Source: a virus. From it: 63,780 nucleotides of DNA. How positions within the stretch are numbered: the stretch's first letter is position 1; each line of letters begins with the position of its first letter. The position numbers were made by a program, and so were the translations under genes. Positions 17,241 to 26,293 of the stretch are shown piece after piece. The notes beneath the pieces were generated by a model that worked only from the letters and a program-made list of their open reading frames with translations, was not told where the DNA came from and made no database searches. Location of the stretch: positions 1 to 63,780 of IMG/VR virus record IMGVR_UViG_3300030108_006260; one strand, 5' to 3'.

Positions 17241-18394
17241 TCTGATTCCCCTTTGAGATCGGACAGAGGGAAACCCCTGTCCAGCTCTGCGTACGCCCTT
17301 GCAGCGCAGATGATTACGTCAAATAACTCTGATTTGAGGTTACTGCGACTCTTGTCTTTCTTTCTCACTTCCGCAGTAAACTCCGCTACTTCTTCTCTCA
17401 GAACACTCTCGATTTCGTGAGTAGAAGCGAAGGGACCCCACTTAGATGCTAGCTGCCTGACTTTGGAGTCTACTTCGTTAAGGAGCTTGTTTAGGGATCC
17501 TCCTAAGAAATCGAACTCATCTCTATACCCTCCATACTCTTCTGTGATACGAACAAGTTCCCTAAGGGCTTCTCTTCGTTCGGATTTTGAGCACAAGTCA
17601 TCTCTCATATTACCGTAAAGAACGTGGGCGTTTACTTCACTTAGGCCAGACATCTGCCCATCGTTAAGCTCGATTACAATCCACTCACCGCTTTTTGTTC
17701 GAGCTACATCGACCACAAAAAATCGTATCTTAGGAGCTACTCTTTTTATGACTTCATCAATAAAGTCTTGAGGGACACTGTTGACATCAGGATCAATGCT
17801 TTTTTCAGACCTGAGCCACTCCACATGTTCAGACCAGTAGAACCCCTTACCTATCACTTTTCCATCAAGAACAAAGAAGCGGTACTCCTCTGTAATAGGA
17901 ATACCCTGTATTCCCGTATCGTAGGTGTTCAGCTCTACGAACTTTCTTACGTAAATATCTTGGTACCCAATGTACCCATCCTGAGATAGCCTGCTGTACA
18001 CCCTACCTGCGTCCTCCTTGGACTCCGCAAACATATGAGTGTTCCAGCTATGCTTTTTGCTGTTTGTTGCTCCCTTCAGAACGAATGGAGCTTCGGCGGG
18101 ATCGACTTCATGAAGACGGAACCACGTTTTAGGAGTAAGGTCCTCAAGGTCATAGTACCAGTTCTTAAGGTCTGCTACGTATGCGTGTTCGCTATGTGAG
18201 TTAATGAGGCGAGATCCCAGGATCTTTATATCCTTTTCCAACTCTTTGTAGTTTGGAAGTGCTGAATATCTGGGTATAACTAGGGAATTCTGTGGGATCT
18301 CTGCTCGCTGCGTAACTACTTTAAAGTAGACACTAGCAGCATTGATTTCCTCTTGCTCTGCGAGAGCCTCCCTCATGAATACGATTGGTTTCAT
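17237..18394 (-). CDS. ATP-grasp (R2K-type) protein fused to a MazG-like domain
   Basis: A 385-residue protein. Residues ~90-245 look like an R2K-clade ATP-grasp ligase: AEAPFVLKGATNSKKHSW (ATP Lys), DIYVRKFVEL, EYRFFVLDGKVIGKG, and WIVIELNDGQMSG (metal-binding E/N). Such enzymes ligate amino acids or peptides to carboxylates. Residues ~300-375 (LREEVAEFTAEVRKKD, LKSELFDVIICAARA) resemble a MazG-type nucleotide pyrophosphohydrolase with the E-E/E-D metal pattern. This fusion is unusual. The ATG at 18394 is preferred to an upstream start inside the preceding gene. Confidence 0.75.
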   Translation of the reverse strand: MKPIVFMREALAEQEEINAASVYFKVVTQRAEIPQNSLVIPRYSALPNYKELEKDIKILGSRLINSHSEHAYVADLKNWYYDLEDLTPKTWFRLHEVDPAEAPFVLKGATNSKKHSWNTHMFAESKEDAGRVYSRLSQDGYIGYQDIYVRKFVELNTYDTGIQGIPITEEYRFFVLDGKVIGKGFYWSEHVEWLRSEKSIDPDVNSVPQDFIDEVIKRVAPKIRFFVVDVARTKSGEWIVIELNDGQMSGLSEVNAHVLYGNMRDDLCSKSERREALRELVRITEEYGGYRDEFDFLGGSLNKLLNEVDSKVRQLASKWGPFASTHEIESVLREEVAEFTAEVRKKDKSRSNLKSELFDVIICAARAYAELDRGFPLSDLKGESE

Positions 18395-18404
18395 GAGGGG
18401 TGTT

Positions 18405-19145
18405 TTACAGATTCTTGTCCCGGATCTCTTTCTTGGACATCTCTCTAATTTCGTAAGCAACCCTCCACCAGAGAACACGATGCCCGGTCTTGGGATCATC
18501 CTTATAGTGGGAACGACGAGGAGGAGCCCACCACTTATTATAAGTGACGCGGCGCTTCATAAGGACATCGTACTCAGACCCTCCGGGTCCCATGAGAACA
18601 AAGTCGACGCAGTACCAGCGTCCATTAATTTTGTGGTATTCAATAAAGGGCGTCTCTTCCACAATCTTCGGAGACGCCTTCTTTCTCTCCTTCTTTCTTC
18701 GCGCTCTAGCCTTAGGCGTATCGTTGTCACGAAGAATTCCGTAGGGGTCTACGTAATAACCCGTCCACTCGATTCCGTTGCGGAAAGGAAGATTACGTTT
18801 CCCCTTCCACTCGGGCTTGAGCAGAACGAAGTCATTGAGAAGGTGGTCGAAGACGTGCTTTCCCGTGGCAGTACGGGGACTGAGGCCCTCACAGATCTGA
18901 GAAAAGACCTTATCCCAAGGACGACCCACGTTCTTACGAAGAATACCCTTGAGGGGAGTGAAGTATTCGTTCAGGTACTTTCCTCCCCAGTTCTTGACAT
19001 GATGCTTCTTCATCCCTTCCCGCTTGGGAAGACGCTCCATCATGTGTTCATCATTACTTTTCCTTCGAGCAGAGCGGAAGGCATACTTTCCGCCCCCACC
19101 GTAGCGGGGGCGCTCGCACAACTCTTTGTGCAGATACTTTTTCAT
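18405..19145 (-). CDS. CERPR-family hypothetical protein (paralogue of 44916-45353)
   Basis: A 246-residue basic protein. It opens with KELCERPRYGGGG and has NVGRPWDKVFSQICEGLSPR (near 85-100). The product at 44916-45353 shares KKLCERPR, KNVGRPWNDVYSEIC and SATDDHVRIH, so the two are paralogues. I know this family only as a hypothetical. The linked 53-residue gene just upstream may be its partner. Confidence 0.8.
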   Translation of the reverse strand: MKKYLHKELCERPRYGGGGKYAFRSARRKSNDEHMMERLPKREGMKKHHVKNWGGKYLNEYFTPLKGILRKNVGRPWDKVFSQICEGLSPRTATGKHVFDHLLNDFVLLKPEWKGKRNLPFRNGIEWTGYYVDPYGILRDNDTPKARARRKKERKKASPKIVEETPFIEYHKINGRWYCVDFVLMGPGGSEYDVLMKRRVTYNKWWAPPRRSHYKDDPKTGHRVLWWRVAYEIREMSKKEIRDKNL

Positions 19146-19163
19146 TCTGCGTTCCTCTTTCTT

Positions 19164-19325
19164 TTAGTAAAGGTCGATAACAACAACTCCCCTGTTGTCT
19201 TCTGCTTCCTCTTTATTTGGAGGGCGGGGAGCGGAGGGAATCTCTAGTTCTAGATACTTAGGGGAAACCTTTTCCTCTTTTTTCTCTCGCTTACGAATAT
19301 CTTCAATAATATGAATAGGTAGCAT
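19164..19325 (-). CDS. small hypothetical protein (53 aa)
   Basis: A 54-codon frame with a near-perfect Shine-Dalgarno (AAGGAGGT) 5 nt before the ATG. The product begins MLPIHIIEDIRKREKKEE, has a Pro-rich centre and ends GVVVIDLY. It sits directly upstream of the CERPR-family gene and is probably co-expressed with it. Confidence 0.75.
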   Translation of the reverse strand: MLPIHIIEDIRKREKKEEKVSPKYLELEIPSAPRPPNKEEAEDNRGVVVIDLY

Positions 19326-19350
19326 GAGGCACCTCCTTGGTTAAATATAA

Positions 19351-19689
19351 TCAGTCTTCAAAGGAAGACAAGGAAGAAGGTACCTCAACAACAGAGGCCA
19401 TGTAGTCATTGACGTAGGAAGACATAGCATCCCCTTCCACCTTACGCCAAATCCACCTTCCTGCCTTGGATTCAACTCCTTCAGGGAGGTAAGTTTCAGC
19501 ATACCCCTTGTCCTCCAACCAAGCAAGGCAGTGACGAAGCTTCATGCTGCTCAAAGATCGGGCCTTAGCCCACTCTTTGAGGGAGGACCAGTGCCTCTCC
19601 CCCAAGGCGATGAACAGAGCCAAAGGAATACACACAGGACCCCAGTACGGAGAGCCGATCGCAGGGATACTAGAGTCTTCTTCGAACAT
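19351..19689 (-). CDS. winged-helix-like hypothetical protein
   Basis: A 112-residue protein. Residues ~35-80 (LKEWAKARSLSSMKLRHCL, WLEDKGYAETYLP) have the helix-helix-wing pattern of a winged helix. The ATG at 19689 has GAGGGACC upstream. It could be a transcription regulator, and it is divergent from the plus-strand gene at 19704. Confidence 0.65.
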   Translation of the reverse strand: MFEEDSSIPAIGSPYWGPVCIPLALFIALGERHWSSLKEWAKARSLSSMKLRHCLAWLEDKGYAETYLPEGVESKAGRWIWRKVEGDAMSSYVNDYMASVVEVPSSLSSFED

Positions 19690-19703
19690 GTAAAAGGTCC
19701 CTC

Positions 19704-20102
19704 GTGCACTACATACCACAAACGGTACGCGTAATTCTTACAAATAATGACCTGATGCCCTATAGCACCCAGGTCAAACTAACAAAAAGCGGATGTGTAC
19801 TTCGTATGTCTTGCATGTTTCCTTACCTACGTTTTAAGTGGGAACCCCTTGATGAAGAGGAAAGCGTAGACATGGTGCGAGACGTAAGAAAAGAACTAAA
19901 GAAAAAGGGATATAGATCAAAGGTCAGAAGGAAAGTAGAGTTTGACGGTACTAAAAATCTAAACGTATTTGAGTTCCGTATCCTTCTAAAGGAAGGCGAC
20001 CTTCCTCATAACTTCATTTCTAGCCTTGAAATCCTCAAGAAAGAGGAGAGGATAAGATCGAAATCACCGAAGAAACGTTATCGTCTGTCAGACCAACTTT
20101 AG
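19704..20102 (+). CDS. plus-strand hypothetical protein
   Basis: One of three plus-strand genes. The 132-residue product is rich in Lys/Arg/Glu and its last third reads like a beta-alpha fold (VFEFRILLKEGD). The GTG at 19704 has AAAGG upstream; an ATG at 19755 is the alternative start. Its 3' end overlaps the HAD gene tail to tail by 68 nt. Confidence 0.6.
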   Translation: MHYIPQTVRVILTNNDLMPYSTQVKLTKSGCVLRMSCMFPYLRFKWEPLDEEESVDMVRDVRKELKKKGYRSKVRRKVEFDGTKNLNVFEFRILLKEGDLPHNFISSLEILKKEERIRSKSPKKRYRLSDQL

Positions 20103-20532
20103 GGTCTGTGAGGACAAGACGGTCTGACAGGTGTCCCATGTTGGGGATGTCATCCAAAATACAGAAAGAACTAACTTCTCCGTACCTTTGAGTAGAAAGC
20201 CACGCCTGTATCTCGTCTCCCCTGCACTTTCTGTTTAGGACTTTATCCCCACTTGGAGTCTGTGACAGCAAAGATCCTTCGAAACCTCTGGCACGTAGGA
20301 ACAACTCCACCATGCTCCTAGAGTTTCCTAGCCGCCAAGAAGACGAAAGAACCACTAGGCACTCTGTTTTTTCTACGATGACGTTTAGACGTTTCACCAT
20401 ATCGGTATCAAGCATCGACGTCCAGTCTTTCAGAGCAGACTTCTCTGATGAGGACCTACGCTCCTCGAAAGACTTTCGTAGCGTGTCGTAGTTGTTCAGT
20501 ACGCCGTCGATGTCAAGAAATAGGACCTTCAC
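20035..20532 (-). CDS. HAD phosphatase of the RNA-repair (Swiss Army Knife) type
   Basis: A 165-residue HAD-fold protein: FLDIDGVLN (Asp7 nucleophile, Asp9), VVLSSSWR (Ser63-65), RGDEIQAWL (104-112) and ILDDIP (Asp127/128), plus TDPKVGLTD near 143-150. This layout fits the HAD family found in multidomain RNA-repair proteins and also as single-domain proteins. The likely role is removal of terminal phosphates from nucleic acid. It starts with GTG overlapping the upstream stop. Confidence 0.8.
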   Translation of the reverse strand: MKVLFLDIDGVLNNYDTLRKSFEERRSSSEKSALKDWTSMLDTDMVKRLNVIVEKTECLVVLSSSWRLGNSRSMVELFLRARGFEGSLLSQTPSGDKVLNRKCRGDEIQAWLSTQRYGEVSSFCILDDIPNMGHLSDRLVLTDPKVGLTDDNVSSVISILSSPLS

Positions 20533-20735
20533 TGTTCTTCCTCCAGGATAACTAGAGCCTGCTTAGCCCAGGCAATGACACGAGAGAGGCTCTCTTTGGG
20601 AGAAGGTGAGGGTCCTCCTTTATCGTACACTTCGACGATAACCTTATTGTTTCGTCCTACGGAAAGCTTTCCGTTTGAGATCTTTTTGTCGTGTACTGCC
20701 TTGCGGATTACCTTAAATCCATTTACATGACTCAT
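20529..20735 (-). CDS. small hypothetical protein
   Basis: A 68-residue basic protein, first gene after the promoter at 20799-20815 and translationally coupled to the HAD gene (GTGA overlap). Function unknown. Confidence 0.75.
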   Translation of the reverse strand: MSHVNGFKVIRKAVHDKKISNGKLSVGRNNKVIVEVYDKGGPSPSPKESLSRVIAWAKQALVILEEEQ

Positions 20736-20798
20736 TTCTTAGTCTTTCCTTATGGGCTCTGTGCCCGTAGACAAATAGGAGAGAATCTCTCTCGTTTT

Positions 20799-20815
20799 CT
20801 ACTATGGGAAGGGTT
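20799..20815 (-). promoter_or_regulatory. phage 17-bp promoter motif
   Basis: Minus-strand AACCCTTCCCATAGTAG lies 63 nt upstream of the ATG at 20735, the longest leader of the set; the leader has a purine/pyrimidine-rich stretch. Confidence 0.75.
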
Positions 20816-21362
20816 ACCCCTTGTAGGCCCCGCGTAGCCTAAGAAGTGTTGCCTTGCATGTTCGGGGCATTACGACAAGGACTGTGTCCTCTTTAACAGG
20901 TATGTGAACAACCATACAGCTGTCTGAGGACACTCTGACCATGGCGTCCCCCTTTGTGGCCTGGAGCGCAATGTACATCATTGTGATGTCGTCAGACCAA
21001 CCCGTTGCCAGAGAAATCTCACCCCGTGGGGAATTCAATGCAAAGTTGATGGAATCGCTCCTTAGACCAGACCTAACTTCTCTCTTCCAAGCACGAAGGG
21101 AACCACTCCTACACACTATCCTGTAAGTGTTGTGTACACTGAGGTAATGGTGAAGGTCACTGGGCCTTCCGGGAATGTCCTTATACCAAGGATTGTCCTT
21201 TAGATCGTCGATATCTGTGTTACGTGTGGCCTCTACCTTACGCCTGTGTATCTCTTCTTGCTTCCGGGTAAAAAATATACATGAAGTATTCCAACACTGA
21301 ACCGTAAGGCCCGAGTTGTATACGTCCAGACTTCCACACCCAGGGCAGCTGTTGTCAATCAT
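20814..21362 (-). CDS. zinc-ribbon hypothetical protein
   Basis: A 182-residue protein with an N-terminal zinc-ribbon-like CPGCGSLDVYNSG...CWNTSC (residues 5-28). The rest is unassigned. It ends at the promoter of the next operon. Confidence 0.75.
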   Translation of the reverse strand: MIDNSCPGCGSLDVYNSGLTVQCWNTSCIFFTRKQEEIHRRKVEATRNTDIDDLKDNPWYKDIPGRPSDLHHYLSVHNTYRIVCRSGSLRAWKREVRSGLRSDSINFALNSPRGEISLATGWSDDITMMYIALQATKGDAMVRVSSDSCMVVHIPVKEDTVLVVMPRTCKATLLRLRGAYKG

Positions 21363-21386
21363 AGAACGTCCATAAGTAAACTAGAG

Positions 21387-21611
21387 TCATTCTTTTTCAG
21401 AAAAATCTTCAATAGGCTGATAGGGACGAACGGTATCTTTTCTAAAGATGTCCTCTTCCTTACCGTTTTTGTACCCTATAGAGTACACAACAAGAAGCTG
21501 ATCGTAAACCAAGTCAAACTTCTGTGAGTACTCTCCAGGGGGAATCTCTTCGCCTGCTATGAGGTGAAGTAGGTACTGTGCCTTAGCTTTTAGATCTTTG
21601 TCAGGAGTCAT
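21387..21611 (-). CDS. small hypothetical protein
   Basis: A 74-residue helical protein of unknown function in a run of small co-directional genes. Confidence 0.7.
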   Translation of the reverse strand: MTPDKDLKAKAQYLLHLIAGEEIPPGEYSQKFDLVYDQLLVVYSIGYKNGKEEDIFRKDTVRPYQPIEDFSEKE

Positions 21612-21629
21612 TGCCTCCTTACAATAATA

Positions 21630-21857
21630 CTACTTTTCTTGCTTCTTGGCTTCTTTATAAATTCTATTTACGAGGTGACGAGAATAATTCTGGACCATTT
21701 CTGGCCATACATCCTCGGCCAATCGTACGAAGTCCTCGAAATCTAGGCCCTCTTCTAAAGCATAACCAATAGCGTGCACAAGTCCACAGGCTATTTGTTC
21801 CTTATGATCAACAGTTTTTGCTTTTTGTTCCATTTTTCTCGCAAAAGAATCGTTCAC
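21630..21857 (-). CDS. small hypothetical protein
   Basis: A 75-residue mainly helical protein. Its start shares a base with the stop of the next upstream gene, indicating coupling. Function unknown. Confidence 0.7.
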   Translation of the reverse strand: MNDSFARKMEQKAKTVDHKEQIACGLVHAIGYALEEGLDFEDFVRLAEDVWPEMVQNYSRHLVNRIYKEAKKQEK

Positions 21858-22132
21858 TAGGTAGATACCCCTAAAACCGAATAGTTATTCCAATAATCCC
21901 CAACGTACTCATCGTCAGGTATGACTCCTGCTATATACCCTTTGTGAATAGAAATGCCAGTTGACAACTCGATCACGTTGTTTTCTTCGAACACGACACG
22001 AGACAAGAAAACACCCTTGACTTCTTGAGAATCCGTTTCTCTAATCTTAAGTACAATGACCTTGTTTAGCAGAGGCCCATCGTAGGTCAAGGGAGGAAGT
22101 GTGTCAGCTGATTTATCTTGTAATTTTTCCAA
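21857..22132 (-). CDS. small hypothetical protein
   Basis: A 91-residue beta-rich protein starting with TTG at 22132, which overlaps the ATP-grasp gene by 20 nt. Function unknown. Confidence 0.65.
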   Translation of the reverse strand: MEKLQDKSADTLPPLTYDGPLLNKVIVLKIRETDSQEVKGVFLSRVVFEENNVIELSTGISIHKGYIAGVIPDDEYVGDYWNNYSVLGVST

Positions 22133-22886
22133 GTTGGTTCCACCTTTTTTGAAGAAGAGTGCAGTACATAGAAGGAGAAAGGTTGAGGGACTCTGTCCCG
22201 TACACCTCTTGTGCTTTGATGAAGAGAGTAGGGGTTCTTATGCTCTCAGGTCGGTTGGGGAACATAGCGACTCCCATGTGAAGTACGTAAGAATCCTGTA
22301 CCATCTGTTTTGCTCTTGTCAGCGCCAGATTGAGGTCTTTGAGGTCTAGTGTGATGAGAGGATCCCCCTTTACATGAGCCACGCCTACCAGGCAACTACT
22401 TTCCATAAAGAGCTTGTACTCGGAAATGTAGGAAACTATAGGAGAAATCCAAACCTGACTCGAACCGCTCACGTAGTCTAATCCTACGAGGTCAGAAAAC
22501 GATTCTACCTTTTGACTAGGGAAGTCCTTCGGTTCAAAGGATCGAAGCCACCAAGTACCCGGATCTTGCCCCTTGAACCTTGTCCTCAGCTGCTCCATTG
22601 TCATTAGAGTAGGAGGAATATCCCTGCTACGAAGGAGACAAGGCGGGAAAGTTAGTGGGTCAGGGGGTCTGTACCCCATAGCCTTTATACCCTTCCTCGC
22701 TAAGTGTACTTCTCCGTACACCATGGATTCTTTGTCTATGGGTAGAGAAGACGATGAATCAAAATCATTTGAGTGGAAGGGTATAACATCCAGGCCCTGC
22801 CTAGTAAATTCTCTGGCTACAGTGTAGCAGTCACGCGTAAGCCACTCGCCTTGTGAGTTCTGTTGAACAAAGACTTTCTTCAGCAT
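22113..22886 (-). CDS. ATP-grasp (R2K-type) protein
   Basis: A 257-residue protein with the R2K-type ATP-grasp features WISPIVSYISEYKLFMESSC, LVGVAHVKGDP, and a C-terminal DSYVLHMGVA. It lacks the MazG part of the 17237-18394 protein, so the phage has two different ATP-grasp ligases. These usually join amino acids or peptides to a carboxyl group. The start is ATG 22886; a TTG at 22907 is the alternative. Confidence 0.65.
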   Translation of the reverse strand: MLKKVFVQQNSQGEWLTRDCYTVAREFTRQGLDVIPFHSNDFDSSSSLPIDKESMVYGEVHLARKGIKAMGYRPPDPLTFPPCLLRSRDIPPTLMTMEQLRTRFKGQDPGTWWLRSFEPKDFPSQKVESFSDLVGLDYVSGSSQVWISPIVSYISEYKLFMESSCLVGVAHVKGDPLITLDLKDLNLALTRAKQMVQDSYVLHMGVAMFPNRPESIRTPTLFIKAQEVYGTESLNLSPSMYCTLLQKRWNQLGKITR

Positions 22887-22896
22887 GCTACTGTGT

Positions 22897-23385
22897 TTAC
22901 AGGTCAAACACTTCAGTGGCTGTCATATGGTGGGGACCTATGACCCCTCGGCGTCCTCTTTCTGCAAAAGAGTCCACTCTATCGTTGATATAATGGTCGA
23001 TTCCGATTGCAGGATCTTGATGGCTCTTAACGTGGGCTGTCTGAAGGTGACACCCCACTAACATGTCCTGAATTTTGGTCCTAATCCTGAGCATGACAGG
23101 GTCTCTAGACCTCATGCGAAGGATGCCCTTAGACACATGGCGTAGCGCAGTAACAGAATCGCTGCACACACGAATAGTACGTATGTCAGACCACTTCGAA
23201 TGAGCTAACTTAAGACCGGCGTACACAGCGAACAGCTCAGCATGGTTAGCCTGCTTGACATAGGCAGGGCACCTTCCGTACCGAACATCCCAGGAGGATT
23301 CTCTCTCCCGTTGAATCCAGGCTGCCCACCCTCCTTTCTCAGAAGGAACATCCATAGACCCATCCGTGTACAGTAGAACTTTCAT
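22897..23385 (-). CDS. RNase HI-like protein (first copy)
   Basis: A 162-residue RNase H fold with YTDGS (Asp8), HAELFAVYAGLKLA (Glu50), RVCSDSVTALRHV (Asp76) and a C-terminal NDRVDSFAERG (Asp). It should cut RNA in RNA-DNA hybrids, for example in primer removal. A second, diverged copy is at 41504-41947. Confidence 0.88.
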   Translation of the reverse strand: MKVLLYTDGSMDVPSEKGGWAAWIQRERESSWDVRYGRCPAYVKQANHAELFAVYAGLKLAHSKWSDIRTIRVCSDSVTALRHVSKGILRMRSRDPVMLRIRTKIQDMLVGCHLQTAHVKSHQDPAIGIDHYINDRVDSFAERGRRGVIGPHHMTATEVFDL

Positions 23386-23389
23386 AGAC

Positions 23390-23779
23390 TCATTGGTGTT
23401 TAGGGGAAGGTAGGGGCCAGTTGAAGAATAGCCTGATAGGCCGGTTCATGGACATAGACACGACGGGAACGTCAGGAACAGGGTCCAGTCTCTTGGGGAC
23501 TTCTTCGAGGCAACGATGGTTACTATAAGTAGGCTTGAAAGACACAGGATCTTCGGCACTAGCGGTATCGTTATGAGAAAAGTGAGAGCATATGATGTAG
23601 AGGGAGGCAACAACAGCAAGGGGCCAGCGCCACTCTGCAACATTCAGGCTCCAACGAAACGACGGTTCGTTTCTAAGCTTCGTAAAGTCGTCAGAGAGCT
23701 TCCTTGTCTGCTCTTCCAATGAGTGTACCTTGTGTGAAATTGGTTGCTCTCTGTACATGTTTGTCTTTCCTTTTTCCAT
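23390..23779 (-). CDS. single-pass membrane protein
   Basis: A 129-residue protein with a charged N-terminal part (coiled-coil-like SLEEQTRKLSDDF), one TM segment (WPLAVVASLYIICSHF, about 52-68) and a Pro-rich C-terminal part. Next to the VWA lipoprotein gene, so an envelope role or spanin-like part is possible. Confidence 0.7.
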   Translation of the reverse strand: MEKGKTNMYREQPISHKVHSLEEQTRKLSDDFTKLRNEPSFRWSLNVAEWRWPLAVVASLYIICSHFSHNDTASAEDPVSFKPTYSNHRCLEEVPKRLDPVPDVPVVSMSMNRPIRLFFNWPLPSPKHQ

Positions 23780-25132
23780 TTATAGTTCCAAGAATTGGTC
23801 TCCGGTGCACGGATCTACAAGCACTGTAGATAAGAACCTTGACATATCCTCAGGCTCGTTTGATAGCTCTGCGGTAAGGGTTCTTCCATCGCAGTCAAAC
23901 CCTGGAAGGTGTCTTTCCTCACCCATTACAACAAGGACTTCTCCGTGTGTAAGTGAAGCACATGCCTCTTCTTCTGTGACCAATCCCATACCTCTTTCAG
24001 GTAGATAGGATTGTGCTTCCTCATCCGTAAACATAATGATGATGCGAATAGACCCTTCTCTCCAAGAAAGACCTCTTCCTGCTGTAGGAGCACACTGACG
24101 GATAGGATCTGTTGTTGTTTCGACTTCCATACATCTTGTGTGCCTGATCTGGTTGGTTCCTATCTCCCATATAGCGTCTAAGCTGGGTTCCTCGCTGCCA
24201 CCGTCCGGAAGCATAGGACCAAGAAGATAGTCCCTGAAAACAGGGAAAGGTGATAGGTCGAGGTTCACTGCGGGAGCTACGTCCGCCAGGTTGGAGGCAG
24301 CAAAACTAACGATCCCAAATCGCATTGAGGGCAGGTTCAGTTCGGAAGCGAAAGAAAGAGTAGCCTCCGTAACTGCTTCCGCCTCGTCTGTCATGCTTCC
24401 TGACGTATCAATGACATAAAGAATGTCGAACCCTACAAACGGCAAGTTGGAGCATGTACCATCTTCGAGGACGTTACCATCTACACACCCGTCGCAGTCG
24501 TTGTCTACTCCATCGCATGCAAATAGACCTCCTTCTGAACGTGGAGGTATTTCCCCAAGACATTCTGTCCACATACCATCCAAGCACACCTGAACTCCAG
24601 CCCTACAGGGGTTGATTATGTCCAGAGGGGTGTAAGTTACGTTTCCATCATAGCAAAACGCAGAAAGGGGCATCTCTGGAGACGCCCCTTCATCAATCAA
24701 CCCGTCGCAGTCATTATCAGACCCGTCGCACACTTCTGGCAGACACTCGACTACCGTACACCTTGCTGAGATACACCCTTCTCCGTATCCGTGGCACTGA
24801 TCGTCAAACTCACAGTTTATTCCTTCTGGGTCCGCTGGGATGCAACGGCCTCCTCTACATCCTTCTCCTTGAGAACAAGGTTCTCCTTGACCGCACCTGC
24901 ATTCCCCGTCTACGCACTGGTCAGACAGGGAAGGCGGGCAGTGATTTCCGCAAGATCCGCAGTTCCTCATGTCAATGGCAATAGTCTCAGGGTTGCAGAC
25001 GTTCAGGTTTGACATATGAAGACCGCCGTCAGGGATAGAGTGACTTCTCCTCTCAGGGGAGGAGCATGATATCATCAGAAGGACGCCTAAGTGAATGGTA
25101 AAAATCTCTAACTTAGATAGTGCCCTGCCCAT
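23780..25132 (-). CDS. VWA-domain lipoprotein with MopE-like metal-binding motifs
   Basis: A 450-residue surface lipoprotein. Signal peptide with lipobox LLMISC (Cys23). It has Cys-rich repeats (CGSCGNHCPPS, CRCGQGEPCS), two putative metal-binding motifs CDGSDNDCDGLIDEG and CDGVDNDCDGCVDG, then a VWA domain with MIDAS YVIDTSGSM and IIIMFTDEEA. This combination is typical of Myxococcota and relatives and points to the host lineage. It may bind cell-surface partners. Such a large lipoprotein is unusual in a phage. Confidence 0.85.
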   Translation of the reverse strand: MGRALSKLEIFTIHLGVLLMISCSSPERRSHSIPDGGLHMSNLNVCNPETIAIDMRNCGSCGNHCPPSLSDQCVDGECRCGQGEPCSQGEGCRGGRCIPADPEGINCEFDDQCHGYGEGCISARCTVVECLPEVCDGSDNDCDGLIDEGASPEMPLSAFCYDGNVTYTPLDIINPCRAGVQVCLDGMWTECLGEIPPRSEGGLFACDGVDNDCDGCVDGNVLEDGTCSNLPFVGFDILYVIDTSGSMTDEAEAVTEATLSFASELNLPSMRFGIVSFAASNLADVAPAVNLDLSPFPVFRDYLLGPMLPDGGSEEPSLDAIWEIGTNQIRHTRCMEVETTTDPIRQCAPTAGRGLSWREGSIRIIIMFTDEEAQSYLPERGMGLVTEEEACASLTHGEVLVVMGEERHLPGFDCDGRTLTAELSNEPEDMSRFLSTVLVDPCTGDQFLEL

Positions 25133-25198
25133 ATGCGTATCCTCACATCCCTGCTTTTATAATAGCAGGTTGTTTGGAAAGGGCAAAAAATATTTACT

Positions 25199-25855
25199 CT
25201 ACGTGTGCCATCCAGGAGGAAAACCTTCGGGACGAGTTCTAAGAACCACACCTTTATTGTCTAGGGCAGCTCGGACAGTAGGGTGGATGTCTAAAGTAAA
25301 CTTGGTTGAACGGTGATTGTTCCAGTGAGACACAGGAGTGATGTCAAGAGAATTAATGAATTCTAGCCTCTCAGAGAAAACATCCGGTATACCTAGTTGG
25401 CTCCGGACACTACTGACAAGAGGACCCTTGGTCTCGTAAATGCGTAAGATTTCATCCCGGAACGCTACGGAAAAAATGGCGCCATCAAGCAACACAAGTC
25501 CCTTCATGTAGAAGTCAGGTTTGATGTATTTGTATGTTGTGGGTTTAGACATCCATTCCCACAAAGAAAGAATCCTACTTCTAGCTTCGTTGTGGGAGAT
25601 AGTTTTAGCAGACATCATACAGTTCCATGACACTACTTCTTCTGCTTTATTAAGAGCAGAGATATAGCTTCGGGCCTCCGCTTGGGTTCTTACCTCCTGT
25701 GATCTTCCAATAATGGAATGAGATCCAAGGGTTACAACTATTTTCCTCTCGTCGCCCGGAGGGTTGCCAGAAACTTCTTCCTCGAATGGGTATGCCTCAT
25801 AAGACAGGACCATAGATCCGTCTGGCCTAACATATTTTTTGTACGTTTCGTTCAT
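25199..25855 (-). CDS. hypothetical protein
   Basis: A 218-residue protein of unknown function, head of the envelope block on its 5' side. No signal peptide or TM segment is visible. Confidence 0.75.
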   Translation of the reverse strand: MNETYKKYVRPDGSMVLSYEAYPFEEEVSGNPPGDERKIVVTLGSHSIIGRSQEVRTQAEARSYISALNKAEEVVSWNCMMSAKTISHNEARSRILSLWEWMSKPTTYKYIKPDFYMKGLVLLDGAIFSVAFRDEILRIYETKGPLVSSVRSQLGIPDVFSERLEFINSLDITPVSHWNNHRSTKFTLDIHPTVRAALDNKGVVLRTRPEGFPPGWHT

Positions 25856-25867
25856 AGTGCCTCTATT

Positions 25868-26293
25868 TCAGGAGGTGTAAGACCGCTGTACCCACCACAC
25901 CATTTCAATAGCATGCTTTACACTAGTATAGTCGTTGACCCTAGATACTGCATGGTGAGCAGCTTCCTCCGCAACCTCGTGAATAGCATTCATCAAGGCA
26001 ATGGCCCATTCCTGAGAGCAGTAGATAGGTATAGACCCGCTAGGTATCGCTATAAATCGAGAAGACAGGTCCTCTTCGTATCCAGGCATCCTTGCTAGGA
26101 TAGAAGGAAGGTACTTACGCTCCATCTCTCCTAAAACGATAAATCCCCACCCGTTTCGATATTCCAAAGGGGTATCGATGGGCGTAGCATTCCCCTCCCT
26201 TTGTACCCTGACGGGTATGGGATGGGTCACTGCTTCATTCATTGAGGGCGTACGATCTGGAGGAACGTGACCATGGTATCCGTAGACTACCAA
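25868..26293 (-). CDS. hypothetical protein
   Basis: A 141-residue protein of unknown function. The first start is TTG at 26293 inside the upstream gene; an ATG at 26242 is the alternative. Confidence 0.65.
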   Translation of the reverse strand: MVVYGYHGHVPPDRTPSMNEAVTHPIPVRVQREGNATPIDTPLEYRNGWGFIVLGEMERKYLPSILARMPGYEEDLSSRFIAIPSGSIPIYCSQEWAIALMNAIHEVAEEAAHHAVSRVNDYTSVKHAIEMVWWVQRSYTS

